Below, one piece after another: positions 46,140-54,531 of a DNA stretch of 64,000 nt. The stretch is taken from the NCBI RefSeq assembly GCF_018219815.1, contig NZ_JADMKU010000018.1:25821-89820 (forward strand). The letters run 5' to 3'. Each line of letters opens with the position of its first letter. Position 1 is the first letter of the stretch. Made by a program: the position numbers and the translations under genes. This DNA is from Thalassovita aquimarina (lineage in GTDB: Bacteria; Pseudomonadota; Alphaproteobacteria; Rhodobacterales; Rhodobacteraceae). Under the pieces are notes generated by a model, which did no database searches, was not told the origin of the DNA, and saw only the letters and a list, made by a program, of their open reading frames with translations.

Positions 46140-47441
46140 ATGAACACCAATGCTCTCAACCCCCGCATCTTGCAGCCCGGCGATATGGATCCGCGTTGGC
46201 GCTGGGACAGGCACATCCCCGCCCTTGGCCACACCGCCGTGGATTTCGAGCGCCGGGTCGATCACGACCGCCTGCGCCGCTACCGCCTCAGCCGCGCCAA
46301 GGATGCGCTGAAGAAATCGAACCTCGGTTCGATGCTGATGTTTGACGTAAATAACATCCGCTATGTTTCGGGCACCAAGATCGGCGAGTGGGAACGCGAC
46401 AAGATGTGCCGGTTCTGCCTGCTGGCCGGCGACGAGGAGCCCTATGTCTGGGACTTCGGTTCTGCCGCGGTGCATCACCGCGAATATTGCGACTGGCTCG
46501 ACCCGGACCGGATGCTGGCCGGTGTCGTCGGCATGCGCGGCACCATTCCGCCCAGCTTTGGCCTGATGCAAAAATACGCAAACGAGATCGCCAGCCTGAT
46601 CAAGAAGGCTGGTATGGCCGACATGCCGGTGGGCGTCGACTATGCCGAAACCGCAATGTTCTTTGCCCTGAAAGAGGCAGGGCTGAATGTGGTCGATGGT
46701 CAGCAAGTCATGCTGAGCGCGCGGGAAATCAAGAATATCGACGAGATCCAGCTGCTCAACCAGGCGGCCAGCATGGTGGATGGCGTCTATCACGCGATCT
46801 ATGAAGAACTGAAGCCGGGCGTGCGCGAAAACGAGATCGTCGCACTGTCGAACAAGCTTCTTTACGAATGGGGGTCGGACGACGTCGAGGCGATCAACGC
46901 CATTTCCGGTGAACGATGCAATCCGCATCCGCACAATTTCACCGACCGGCAGTTCCGTCCCGGCGACCAGGCGTTTTTCGATATCCTGCAAAGCTACCAG
47001 GGCTATCGAACCTGCTACTATCGGACCTTCAATGTCGGATTCTCGACGCCGGCCCAGAACGACGCCTATATCAAGGCACGCGAGTGGATCGATGCTTCGA
47101 TTGACCTGATCCGCCCCGGCGTGACCACCGACGTTGTGGCGCAAGCCTGGCCCAAGGCCGAGGAATTCGGCTTCCCGGATGAGCTGAGCGCTTTCGGCCT
47201 GCAATTCGGCCACGGACTGGGCCTCGCGCTGCATGAACGCCCGATCATCAGCCGCGCGGTTTCCCTTGAGAACCCGATGGAAATCCAGACCGGCATGGTC
47301 TTCGCGCTGGAAACCTACTGCCCGGCAACCGATGGCTACTCGGCCGCGCGGATCGAGGAAGAGGTGGTCGTGACCGACAAGGGCTGTGAGGTGATCTCGC
47401 TCTTCCCGGCGAAGGATCTGCCGATCGCCAATCGCTACTAA
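46140..47441 (+). CDS. M24-family 'pita-bread' protein (Xaa-Pro peptidase/creatinase/DddP-like fold) with altered metal site
   Basis: 433 residues. N-terminal creatinase-like domain (about 40-200, SMLMFDVNNIRYVSGTKIGEWERDKMCRFCLLAG) and C-terminal M24 catalytic fold. Of the five usual ligands, D281 (FFDIL), H358 (FGHGLG), E391 (ALETYCP) and E406 (RIEEEVV) are present, but the second Asp, expected 11 residues after the first, is C292 (GYRTCYYRTF). Thus two-metal peptidase activity is doubtful; a hydrolase or lyase without or with one metal, as in creatinase or DddP, is more likely. It lies between an SDR and a 2-oxoacid dehydrogenase, so a C-N, C-O or C-S cleavage step in a catabolic route is plausible. 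Confidence 0.82.
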   Translation: MNTNALNPRILQPGDMDPRWRWDRHIPALGHTAVDFERRVDHDRLRRYRLSRAKDALKKSNLGSMLMFDVNNIRYVSGTKIGEWERDKMCRFCLLAGDEEPYVWDFGSAAVHHREYCDWLDPDRMLAGVVGMRGTIPPSFGLMQKYANEIASLIKKAGMADMPVGVDYAETAMFFALKEAGLNVVDGQQVMLSAREIKNIDEIQLLNQAASMVDGVYHAIYEELKPGVRENEIVALSNKLLYEWGSDDVEAINAISGERCNPHPHNFTDRQFRPGDQAFFDILQSYQGYRTCYYRTFNVGFSTPAQNDAYIKAREWIDASIDLIRPGVTTDVVAQAWPKAEEFGFPDELSAFGLQFGHGLGLALHERPIISRAVSLENPMEIQTGMVFALETYCPATDGYSAARIEEEVVVTDKGCEVISLFPAKDLPIANRY

Positions 47442-47453
47442 CCTCCCAAAACT

Positions 47454-47480
47454 GCCCGACCCTTCGGGGTCGGGCTCTTT
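47454..47480 (+). terminator. Rho-independent terminator-like hairpin inside the operon
   Basis: GCCCGACCC and GGGTCGGGC form a perfect 9-bp stem with a stable TTCG tetraloop, followed by TCTTTTC. It lies 12 bases after the M24 stop and 17 bases before the E1-alpha start, with no room for a separate promoter. It probably attenuates or processes the transcript. Confidence 0.85.
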
Positions 47481-47496
47481 TCAGAGAGACCGAACC

Positions 47497-48498
47497 ATGA
47501 GCCCCGCCAAGAAACAATCCAACGCCGAAGATTATATGCGCATGTATCGCCAGATGGTCCGCATCCGCGCCTTCGAGGACAATGCCAACCAGCTTTACCT
47601 CTCGGCCAAGATGCCGGGGCTGACCCACATGTATTCCGGTGAAGAAGCCGTCGCAGTGGGTATCTGCGAGGCGTTGCGCACAACCGACAAGATCACTTCG
47701 ACCCACCGCGGACACGGCCATTGCGTCGCCAAGGGGGCCGAATTCAAGGAAATGTTCTGCGAATTGCTGGGCAAGGAAGAAGGCTATTGCCGCGGCAAGG
47801 GCGGCTCGATGCATATCGCCGACCAGTCGAACGGCAACCTGGGCGCCAACGCCATTGTCGGCGGCTCGATGGGTATCGCTACCGGGTCGGCCTTCACCGC
47901 CAAGATGCTGGGCAAGGATGACGTCACCGTTTGCTTCTTCGGCGACGGTGCCACGGCGCAGGGCCTGATGTACGAAGTCATGAACATGGCCGCGCTGTGG
48001 AACCTGCCGGTGATCTACGCCTGCGAAAACAACGGCTATTCCGAATACACGCGCACAGACGAAATCGCCGCCGGGTCGATCACCGGGCGCGCCGAAGCCT
48101 TCGGGATCGAGGCGTTTCAGGTCGACGGACAGGATGTTCTGGCCGTGAATGATCTGGCGCAGAAGCTCGCTGAACGCTGCCGCAAGGGCGAGGGGCCATT
48201 CTTCATGGAGCTGATGACCTATCGCTATCACGGCCACCACGTCGGTGACATCAACCGCGAATATTACCGGTCGAAAGAAGAAGAACGCGACTGGAAGGAG
48301 AACCGCGACCCGATCATCCGGTTCCGCGGCTGGCTGGTCGAGCAAGGCATCGCCAGCGAGGACGAGATCGAGGCGATGAACGCCACGATCAAGGACGAAG
48401 CCGCCGCTGCCGTCGAATATGCGCTGCAGGCAAAATACCCTGACGCCAGCGAAGTCGACATGCACGTTTTCACCGACGTCAAGCATGCGCTCGCCTGA
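47497..48498 (+). CDS. 2-oxoacid/acetoin dehydrogenase E1 component, alpha subunit
   Basis: 333 residues. The thiamine-diphosphate motif begins GDGATAQG (about 149-156) and ends ENN (about 181); the HRGHGH loop (about 69-74) and the regulatory region GGSMHIAD are typical. YRYHGHHVGD is the conserved C-terminal stretch. Length and lack of a long N-terminal extension match acetoin/pyruvate-type E1-alpha. It pairs with the E1-beta gene 12 bases downstream. Substrate: a 2-oxoacid or alpha-hydroxyketone, not decided by sequence. Confidence 0.94.
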   Translation: MSPAKKQSNAEDYMRMYRQMVRIRAFEDNANQLYLSAKMPGLTHMYSGEEAVAVGICEALRTTDKITSTHRGHGHCVAKGAEFKEMFCELLGKEEGYCRGKGGSMHIADQSNGNLGANAIVGGSMGIATGSAFTAKMLGKDDVTVCFFGDGATAQGLMYEVMNMAALWNLPVIYACENNGYSEYTRTDEIAAGSITGRAEAFGIEAFQVDGQDVLAVNDLAQKLAERCRKGEGPFFMELMTYRYHGHHVGDINREYYRSKEEERDWKENRDPIIRFRGWLVEQGIASEDEIEAMNATIKDEAAAAVEYALQAKYPDASEVDMHVFTDVKHALA

Positions 48499-48510
48499 GG
48501 AGACAGACCA

Positions 48511-49506
48511 ATGAGAGAGATTACCCTTTCGCAGGCCGTGAACGAAGCTCTGGCCGAGGAAATGCGCCGCGATGAAACCGTGTTCATCATCGGCGAAGAC
48601 GTGGCCGAGGCCGGCACGCCCTTCAAGGTGCTCAGCGGCCTGGTCGAAGAATTCGGCACCGGTCGCGTCGTCGATACGCCGATCGCCGAACCGGGCTTCA
48701 TGGGGCTGGCCGTGGGCGCCGCCATGACCGGCACGCGCCCGGTGGTGGACCTGATGTTCGGCGATTTCATCTATCTGGTGATGGATCAGCTCTGCAACCA
48801 GGCGGCCAAGACCCATTACATGTCCGGCGGCAAGCTGAACGTGCCGCTGGTGCTGCGCACCAATCTCGGCGCGACACGCCGCTCGGCGGCGCAGCATTCG
48901 CAATCGCTGCACGCCCTGGTGGCACATATCCCGGGGCTGAAGGTCGCCCTGCCCTCCTCGGCCTATGAGGCGAAGGGACTGATGAAGACCGCGATCCGCG
49001 ACAACAACCCGGTGGTGATCTTCGAAGACAAGCTGATGTACAACGACAAGGCGCCGGTGCCAGAAGAGGAATTCTTGATCCCCTTCGGCGAGGCCAACAT
49101 CAAGCGCGAGGGCAGCGACATCACCCTGATCGGGACCTCGTCCATGGTGCAGGTCTGCGAGGCGGCCGCCGACATCCTGGAAAAGGAAGGCATCTCGGCC
49201 GAGGTCATCGATCCGCGCACCATCGTGCCGCTGGATGAAGAAGCGCTCCTGAAATCGGCGAAGAAGACCTCACGCGTGATCGTGGTGGACGAAGGCCATC
49301 AGAGCTATGGCATCACCGGCGAAATTGCCGGCCGGATCAACGAAAAGGCTTTCTATCACCTCGATGCGCCGGTGCTGCGGATGGGGGCAATGGATGTGCC
49401 GGTACCGTTCACCCCGGCGCTGGAGGACCTGACCGTACCCACCCCCGAGACGGTTGCGGAAAACGCGCGCAGGCTCATGAGCGGGGAGATGATCCATGCC
49501 GCATGA
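48511..49506 (+). CDS. 2-oxoacid/acetoin dehydrogenase E1 component, beta subunit
   Basis: 331 residues of the transketolase-like E1-beta family: REITLSQAVNEALAEEMRRDETVFIIGEDV at the start with the ThDP-activating Glu, RVVDTPIAEPGFMGLAVGAAMTGTRPVVDLMF, and the C-terminal VIDPRTIVPLDEEALLKSAKKTSRVIVVDEGHQSYG. Overlaps the lipoyl-domain gene by 11 bases. Forms an alpha2beta2 E1 with the preceding gene. Confidence 0.95.
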   Translation: MREITLSQAVNEALAEEMRRDETVFIIGEDVAEAGTPFKVLSGLVEEFGTGRVVDTPIAEPGFMGLAVGAAMTGTRPVVDLMFGDFIYLVMDQLCNQAAKTHYMSGGKLNVPLVLRTNLGATRRSAAQHSQSLHALVAHIPGLKVALPSSAYEAKGLMKTAIRDNNPVVIFEDKLMYNDKAPVPEEEFLIPFGEANIKREGSDITLIGTSSMVQVCEAAADILEKEGISAEVIDPRTIVPLDEEALLKSAKKTSRVIVVDEGHQSYGITGEIAGRINEKAFYHLDAPVLRMGAMDVPVPFTPALEDLTVPTPETVAENARRLMSGEMIHAA

Positions 49507-50806
49507 TGTGATCATGCCAGCGCTCGGCATGGCGCAGGACACCGGCCATATCGTCGCCTGGCACAAAAACCCGGGTGATGCGGTGACCGAAGGCGACGTG
49601 CTGTTCGAGGTGGAAACCGACAAGGCGACGATGGAGGTCGAGGCGCAGACCACCGGTTTCCTGACCGACGTCGCCGCCGAGGCCGGGACCGACGTACCAG
49701 TGGGCCAGGTGATCGCGCTGATCTCGGATACCCCCGAGGGATCTGGTGGGATGCCGGATCTGCACGACACCCCCGAAGAAATCGTCGCGTCCCCCGAACC
49801 GTCGGCGATTGCGGGGCAACAAGTGATCATGCCCGCGCTTGGCATGGCGCAGGATACCGGCCTCATCGTCGCGTGGCACAAGGCGCCGGGCGATGCCGTG
49901 GCTGCAAGCGACATCCTGTTCGAGGTGGAAACCGACAAATCGACCATGGAGGTCGAGGCCGGGCATGACGGTTTCATCGCCGCGTTGCTGGCCGAGGCAG
50001 GTGAAGAAGCCCCGGTCGGCGAGGCCATTGCAGTGATTTCGGCCGACAAACCAGAAGCACCGGTGCAGTTGAGCCGCCAGGCACAATCCGCCGCATCCGG
50101 TTCGGCCGCGCCGTCCAAGGCGGCGCCGAAACCCGTTGCCGCGCCGCCCCCGGAAAAACCGACGCGGCAGGAGAAACCGGCGGTGGTGTCCGACACCGGG
50201 CGCATTCTCGCTTCGCCCAAGGCGCGCCGTCTGGCACTGGAACAGGGGTTGGACCTGACCCGTCTGGTCAAAGCCGGTCATCCGCAGCCTTACCATGTCA
50301 GTGATCTGGACGTTCTGAAATCCCTGCCCGATGACACGCCAACCGCCGTGCAGGCCGCAGCCGCACGCCACCTTGTCGCCGAGCTTCCGACCGAAGGGTT
50401 CACCGCTTTCACCGCTTGGGCGGCCGAAACGGCGGGCTTGAACGACAGCAGCGCCCTGCTCGCCGGGTTGGCCGCTGCCAGCCTTGACCTCGCCACCGCA
50501 ACGGTTGCGGTGGAAGCCTTTGGCGAGACGCGGATTTACACGGTACCCGCCGGCCCCTTCGGCGCGATTGCCGAGGCCGATCCCGAGGCGCGCCCCGATC
50601 TGCAGGTGCGCGACCTGCGTTGCAGCCGCATCACGACGGTACAGCTTGGCGCCGAAGCCTGCCCCGTTCTGTCGGTTGCGGTATCGGGCGCAGGGCTGCG
50701 CCTGACCTTGGAATGCGCGGCTCCCCAACTGTCCGCCTCCGAGGCCGTCACCCTTCTTTCCAATTTCGCAGGCCGGATGGAGCAGCCGCTCCGCCACCTG
50801 CTCTGA
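49496..50806 (+). CDS. E2 component part 1: two lipoyl domains, subunit-binding domain and degenerate acyltransferase
   Basis: 436 residues. Two lipoyl domains carry K43 (ETDKATMEVEA) and K148 (ETDKSTMEVEA) as lipoylation sites; a Pro/Ala/Gln-rich linker follows, then a peripheral subunit-binding domain (about 237-273, ILASPKARRLALEQGLDLTRLVKAG). The C-terminal 150 residues look like a shrunken acyltransferase domain in which the catalytic H-x-x-x-D/N motif reads CAAPQLSA, so it should be inactive. The active catalytic domain is in a separate gene two positions downstream. It would swing lipoyl groups between E1, the other E2 and E3. Confidence 0.88.
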   Translation: MPHDVIMPALGMAQDTGHIVAWHKNPGDAVTEGDVLFEVETDKATMEVEAQTTGFLTDVAAEAGTDVPVGQVIALISDTPEGSGGMPDLHDTPEEIVASPEPSAIAGQQVIMPALGMAQDTGLIVAWHKAPGDAVAASDILFEVETDKSTMEVEAGHDGFIAALLAEAGEEAPVGEAIAVISADKPEAPVQLSRQAQSAASGSAAPSKAAPKPVAAPPPEKPTRQEKPAVVSDTGRILASPKARRLALEQGLDLTRLVKAGHPQPYHVSDLDVLKSLPDDTPTAVQAAAARHLVAELPTEGFTAFTAWAAETAGLNDSSALLAGLAAASLDLATATVAVEAFGETRIYTVPAGPFGAIAEADPEARPDLQVRDLRCSRITTVQLGAEACPVLSVAVSGAGLRLTLECAAPQLSASEAVTLLSNFAGRMEQPLRHLL

Positions 50807-50821
50807 GCCATGGAGCATGAC

Positions 50822-52252
50822 ATGGAATACACTGATCTTTATATCAACGGCCAATGGTGCAAAGGCGCGGACGGCGCGCGGTTCGACGTTCTCAATCCGG
50901 CGACCGAAAAGGTCCTTGCCTCGGTCGCATCGGCCGAAATCGCCGATGCCGATGCCGCGCTGGATGCCGCAGAGGCGGCGATGGCCGATTGGGCCGCACG
51001 CAGCCCGCGCGAACGTTCCGAAGTGCTGCGCAAGGCATGGGAACTGATGACCTCGCGGCTCGACGAATTCGCGCACCTGATCACGCTGGAAAACGGCAAG
51101 GCGCGCGCCGACGCGATCGGAGAAGCAACCTATGCCGCCGAATTCTTCCGCTGGTTCGCCGAAGAAGCGGTGCGCGCTGACGGGCTGATCACCCATGCGC
51201 CGTCCTCGGGCGCGCGCATCATGGTGCAGCACAAACCGGCCGGTCTGGCCGTTCTGGTCACCCCGTGGAATTACCCCGCCGCGATGGGCACCCGCAAGAT
51301 CGCCCCGGCTCTGGCCGCCGGCTGCGCGGTGATCATCAAGCCGGCTTCGGAAACCCCGCTGACCATGCTGGCGCTGATGCCGCTCTTGGAAGAGGCCGGC
51401 GTGCCGCCGGGGCTGGTCAACGTGTTGCCGTCGAAACGCACCGGCGCTTTGGTCGATCACATGCTGCACGATCCGCGCGTGCGGGTGGTGTCCTTCACCG
51501 GGTCCACCGGTGTGGGCCGCAAGCTTCTGCATTCGGCCGCCGACCAGGTGCTGAAACCGGCGATGGAACTGGGCGGAAACGCGCCGCTTCTGGTCTTCGA
51601 AGACGCCGATCTCGATGCCGCGGTCGAGGGCACGATGCTGGCCAAGATGCGCAACCTGGGCGAAGCCTGCACCGCCGCCAACCGGATCTACGTGCACGAA
51701 AACGTGGCCGGGGAATTCACCCGCCGCCTGTCGGACGCAATGGCGGCGCTGAAAGTCGGGGACGGCACCGATCCGAGCGTCGACGTCGGACCGCTGGTCA
51801 ATGCGGACACCCGCGACAAGGTCGCCGCCTTCGTCGCCGACGCAGTGGCCAAGGGCGCGCAAGTCGAGACCGGCGGCCAGATACCGGAAGGCACGGGCTT
51901 CTTCTATCCTCCCACGGTTCTGTCGAACGTGCCGGAGACCGCCGATTGCGTGCATGACGAAATCTTCGGCCCGGTCGCGGCGATCCAGACCTTCACCGAT
52001 CAGGACGACGTGATCGCCCGCGCCAACGACACCGAATACGGGCTGGTCGCCTATGTCTTTTCCGAAGACATGAAGCGTGCGCTGCAGGTCTGCGAACGGC
52101 TCGACTACGGCATGGTCGGCCTGAACCGCGGCCTGGTCAGCGACCCGGCCGCGCCCTTCGGTGGAACCAAGCAATCCGGCCTGGGCCGCGAAGGCGGACA
52201 TGAAGGCATGCTCGAGTTCATGGAAACCCAGTATATTTCGGCCAGCTGGTGA
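50822..52252 (+). CDS. NAD(P)-dependent aldehyde dehydrogenase (succinate-semialdehyde type)
   Basis: About 476 residues. Conserved pieces: VTPWNYPAAMGTRKIAPALAAGC (about 148-170), FTGSTGVGRKLL, catalytic Glu in ELGGNAPLLVFEDADL (about 253) and catalytic Cys in NLGEACTAANRIYVHE (about 287). I choose the second ATG, which has GGAG six bases upstream. It is embedded between the two E2 genes, so an aldehyde is expected as intermediate or product of this pathway, for example released after acyl transfer or cleavage. Closest relatives are GabD-like, but the substrate is not decided. Confidence 0.93.
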   Translation: MEYTDLYINGQWCKGADGARFDVLNPATEKVLASVASAEIADADAALDAAEAAMADWAARSPRERSEVLRKAWELMTSRLDEFAHLITLENGKARADAIGEATYAAEFFRWFAEEAVRADGLITHAPSSGARIMVQHKPAGLAVLVTPWNYPAAMGTRKIAPALAAGCAVIIKPASETPLTMLALMPLLEEAGVPPGLVNVLPSKRTGALVDHMLHDPRVRVVSFTGSTGVGRKLLHSAADQVLKPAMELGGNAPLLVFEDADLDAAVEGTMLAKMRNLGEACTAANRIYVHENVAGEFTRRLSDAMAALKVGDGTDPSVDVGPLVNADTRDKVAAFVADAVAKGAQVETGGQIPEGTGFFYPPTVLSNVPETADCVHDEIFGPVAAIQTFTDQDDVIARANDTEYGLVAYVFSEDMKRALQVCERLDYGMVGLNRGLVSDPAAPFGGTKQSGLGREGGHEGMLEFMETQYISASW

Positions 52253-52262
52253 GGGGGAGATC

Positions 52263-53141
52263 ATGAGCGACGTCATCGCACCGCCCTCGGTCCGGGCCCT
52301 AGCCCGTGAAAAGGGCATCGACCTGGCAAAACTGGCCCGGGACCTGGGCCGCAGCACCATCGCACGTGAGGATCTGGAAGGCGGCAGATCCGTCACCGGC
52401 CCCGCCGGCGACACGTCCTACTGGGACGTCGATCACAGCCAATACGGCCCGGTGAGCGAGGAACCGATGAGCCGGTTTGCCCAGGTGGCCGCCGCCAACC
52501 TGGCCGCGGCAACCGCGCTGATCCCGCAGGTCACCCATCACGATCGCGCGGATGTCACCGCCATCGAGGCGCTGCGCAAGGAACTGAAGCCCGAAGCGCA
52601 GGCCCGTGGCGTCAAGCTCACCGCGCTGGCCTTCCACGTGAAGGCGCTGGCCCGTGCCCTGCGCGAGTTTCCCCGCTTCAACGCATCGCTGACACCGGAC
52701 GGCAAGACGCTGGTGCTCAAGGACTACGTCCATATCGGCATCGCCGTGGACACCGCGCACGGGCTGATGGTGCCGGTGATCCGCGATGCCGACCGCAAAG
52801 GCCTGTGGCAGATCGCTGCCGAGATCGCCGACCTGGCCAGCCGCGCACAGGCGCGCAAGATCGGCCCGGACGAAATGGGCGGCGCCTCGATGAGCATCTC
52901 CAACCTCGGTGGCATCGGCGGCATCGGTTTCACCCCGATCGTCAATCCGCCCGAACTGGCGATCCTGGGCATAACGCGCACCGAAACCGTGACCGTCTGG
53001 GAGGGCGACACGCCCCGGCCGGTGCCGATGGTGCCGCTGGATCTGTCCTACGATCACCGGGTCATCAACGGTGCCGACGCCGCGCGCTTCATGACCTATC
53101 TGGCCGGCGTGTTGGCAGATCCCCGACGGATGATGGTCTGA
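52263..53141 (+). CDS. E2 component part 2: subunit-binding domain and catalytic acyltransferase domain without lipoyl domain
   Basis: 292 residues. A peripheral subunit-binding domain sits at the N-terminus (about 6-40, PPSVRALAREKGIDLAKLARDLG) and the catalytic acyltransferase domain at about 65-292. The active-site motif is DHRVING: His is present and the usual Asp is Asn, as described for Azotobacter E2p. No lipoyl domain exists in this protein; lipoyl groups must come from the neighbour gene 49496-50806. The gene starts at ATG behind GGGGGAG; the frame further upstream is aldehyde dehydrogenase in another frame. Confidence 0.92.
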   Translation: MSDVIAPPSVRALAREKGIDLAKLARDLGRSTIAREDLEGGRSVTGPAGDTSYWDVDHSQYGPVSEEPMSRFAQVAAANLAAATALIPQVTHHDRADVTAIEALRKELKPEAQARGVKLTALAFHVKALARALREFPRFNASLTPDGKTLVLKDYVHIGIAVDTAHGLMVPVIRDADRKGLWQIAAEIADLASRAQARKIGPDEMGGASMSISNLGGIGGIGFTPIVNPPELAILGITRTETVTVWEGDTPRPVPMVPLDLSYDHRVINGADAARFMTYLAGVLADPRRMMV

Positions 53142-53151
53142 GGAGGCTCAC

Positions 53152-54531
53152 ATGGCTGAAAAACACGCCGAATTCATCGTGCTGGGGGCTGGCCCCGGCG
53201 GCTATGCCTGCGCCTTCCGCGCCGCCGATCTCGGCTGCAAGGTGGTGCTTGTCGATCCGCGCGCCACTTTGGGCGGGGTCTGCCTGAACGAAGGCTGCAT
53301 ACCCTCCAAGGCGCTGCTGCATGCGGCCGAGGTGATCCGGGAAGCCGGCGAAATCTCGGATTGGGGCATTGCGCTTGGCAAGCCCAAGATCGATCTCGAC
53401 GCACTGCGCGCAAGAAAGGAAGGGATCGTCGAACATCTGACCGGCGGCCTGAACGGGCTGGCAACGCGGCGCAAGGTCGAGGTGATACGCGGCACCGCGA
53501 AATTCACCGGACCGAGGTCGATCGACATCGACGGCGAAAACTGGGCCTTCGACCAGGCTGTGATCGCGGTTGGATCGTCGCCGGTTCAATTGCCCGGCTG
53601 GCCCGAGGACGAACGGATCTGGGACAGCACCGCGGCGTTGGACCTACGCGAGGTGCCGAAACGCCTGGCAATCGTCGGCGGCGGCATCATCGGGCTGGAA
53701 ATGGCCACGGTCTATTCGGCCCTGGGCAGCCAGGTCACGGTGGTCGAGTTCATGGATCAGATCGCCCCCGGCGCCGATTCCGAAGCGGTGCGTATCCTGC
53801 ATGCGGCGCTGACCGACCAAGGCATCACGATCCACACCTCGACCAAGGTCGCCGAGGTCAAAGCGACCAAGCCCGCTCTGGTTTTACGCTGTGAAGGCGC
53901 GTTCGAGGGCAACATCAAGGCCGATGCGGTCATTCAGGCGGTCGGCCGGCGCGCCAACGGCCCCAAGGTCGCCCCGCAGGCGGCGGGCGTGGAGATGGAC
54001 GCGCGCGGTATCATTGCAGTCGACCGTGCCTGCCGCACCAATGCGGACGGCATCTTTGCGATTGGCGACGTCACCGGCAACCCGATGCTGGCGCACCGCG
54101 CCACACATCAGGGCCATGTCGCGGCCGAGGTCGCCTCGGGCCACGCCGCCGCATTGGATACCGACCTGATCCCCTCGGTGGCCTATACCAGCCCGGAATT
54201 GGCGTGGGCCGGGCTCACCCAGCTTCAGGCGAAAGAACAGGGCATAGCGCACAAGGTCGCCAGCTTCCCTTGGGCCGCCAGCGGGCGCAACCTGTCTTCG
54301 GGCGGCGGCGACGGGCTGACCAAGCTGGTCTACTGCCCCGAAACCCACCGGCTGCTTGGCGCGACGCTGATCGGCTCCAACGCGGGCGAATTGCTGGCCG
54401 AATGCGTACTGGCGATGGAAATGGGCGCAACGCTGGAAGACATCGCCCTGACCGTACACGCCCATCCGACCGTCTCGGAGACAGTGGCCTTCTCCGCCGA
54501 GAGAGCGCTCGGCACGCTGACGGATCTATGA
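53152..54531 (+). CDS. lpdA: Dihydrolipoamide dehydrogenase (E3)
   Basis: 459 residues. FAD motif VLGAGPGGYACAFRAADLG (10-28), redox-active disulfide GGVCLNEGCIPSKALL (C44/C49 region), NAD motif VGGGIIGLEMATVYSALG, and His-Glu at the C-terminus (TVHAHPTVSETV). Reoxidises the dihydrolipoyl groups of the E2 proteins, passing electrons to NAD+. Last gene of the island; 10 bases after the second E2 gene. A run of nine G occurs just after the stop (54543-54551). Confidence 0.96.
   Translation: MAEKHAEFIVLGAGPGGYACAFRAADLGCKVVLVDPRATLGGVCLNEGCIPSKALLHAAEVIREAGEISDWGIALGKPKIDLDALRARKEGIVEHLTGGLNGLATRRKVEVIRGTAKFTGPRSIDIDGENWAFDQAVIAVGSSPVQLPGWPEDERIWDSTAALDLREVPKRLAIVGGGIIGLEMATVYSALGSQVTVVEFMDQIAPGADSEAVRILHAALTDQGITIHTSTKVAEVKATKPALVLRCEGAFEGNIKADAVIQAVGRRANGPKVAPQAAGVEMDARGIIAVDRACRTNADGIFAIGDVTGNPMLAHRATHQGHVAAEVASGHAAALDTDLIPSVAYTSPELAWAGLTQLQAKEQGIAHKVASFPWAASGRNLSSGGGDGLTKLVYCPETHRLLGATLIGSNAGELLAECVLAMEMGATLEDIALTVHAHPTVSETVAFSAERALGTLTDL

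Noticed and set aside
44790..47234. An 814-codon minus-strand frame opposite the regulator, SDR and M24 genes.
   Set aside because: Shadow of GC-rich coding DNA; crosses three real genes and shows only His/Asp/Val-rich low-complexity sequence.
46140..47441. Possible DMSP lyase DddP.
   Set aside because: Same M24 fold and similar size, but the ligand Asp series differs (Cys at the second position) and the N-terminal half does not resemble the DddP sequence that I remember; no DMSP genes are nearby.
49475..52414. A 979-codon minus-strand frame opposite the E2 and ALDH genes.
   Set aside because: Same reason: no domain, antisense to genes with clear active-site motifs.
47497..54531. Acetoin dehydrogenase operon (acoXABCL).
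   Set aside because: E1 and E3 would fit, but AcoX, AcoR and the single-chain E2 are missing, and SDR, M24 and sugar-importer genes are not part of that operon.
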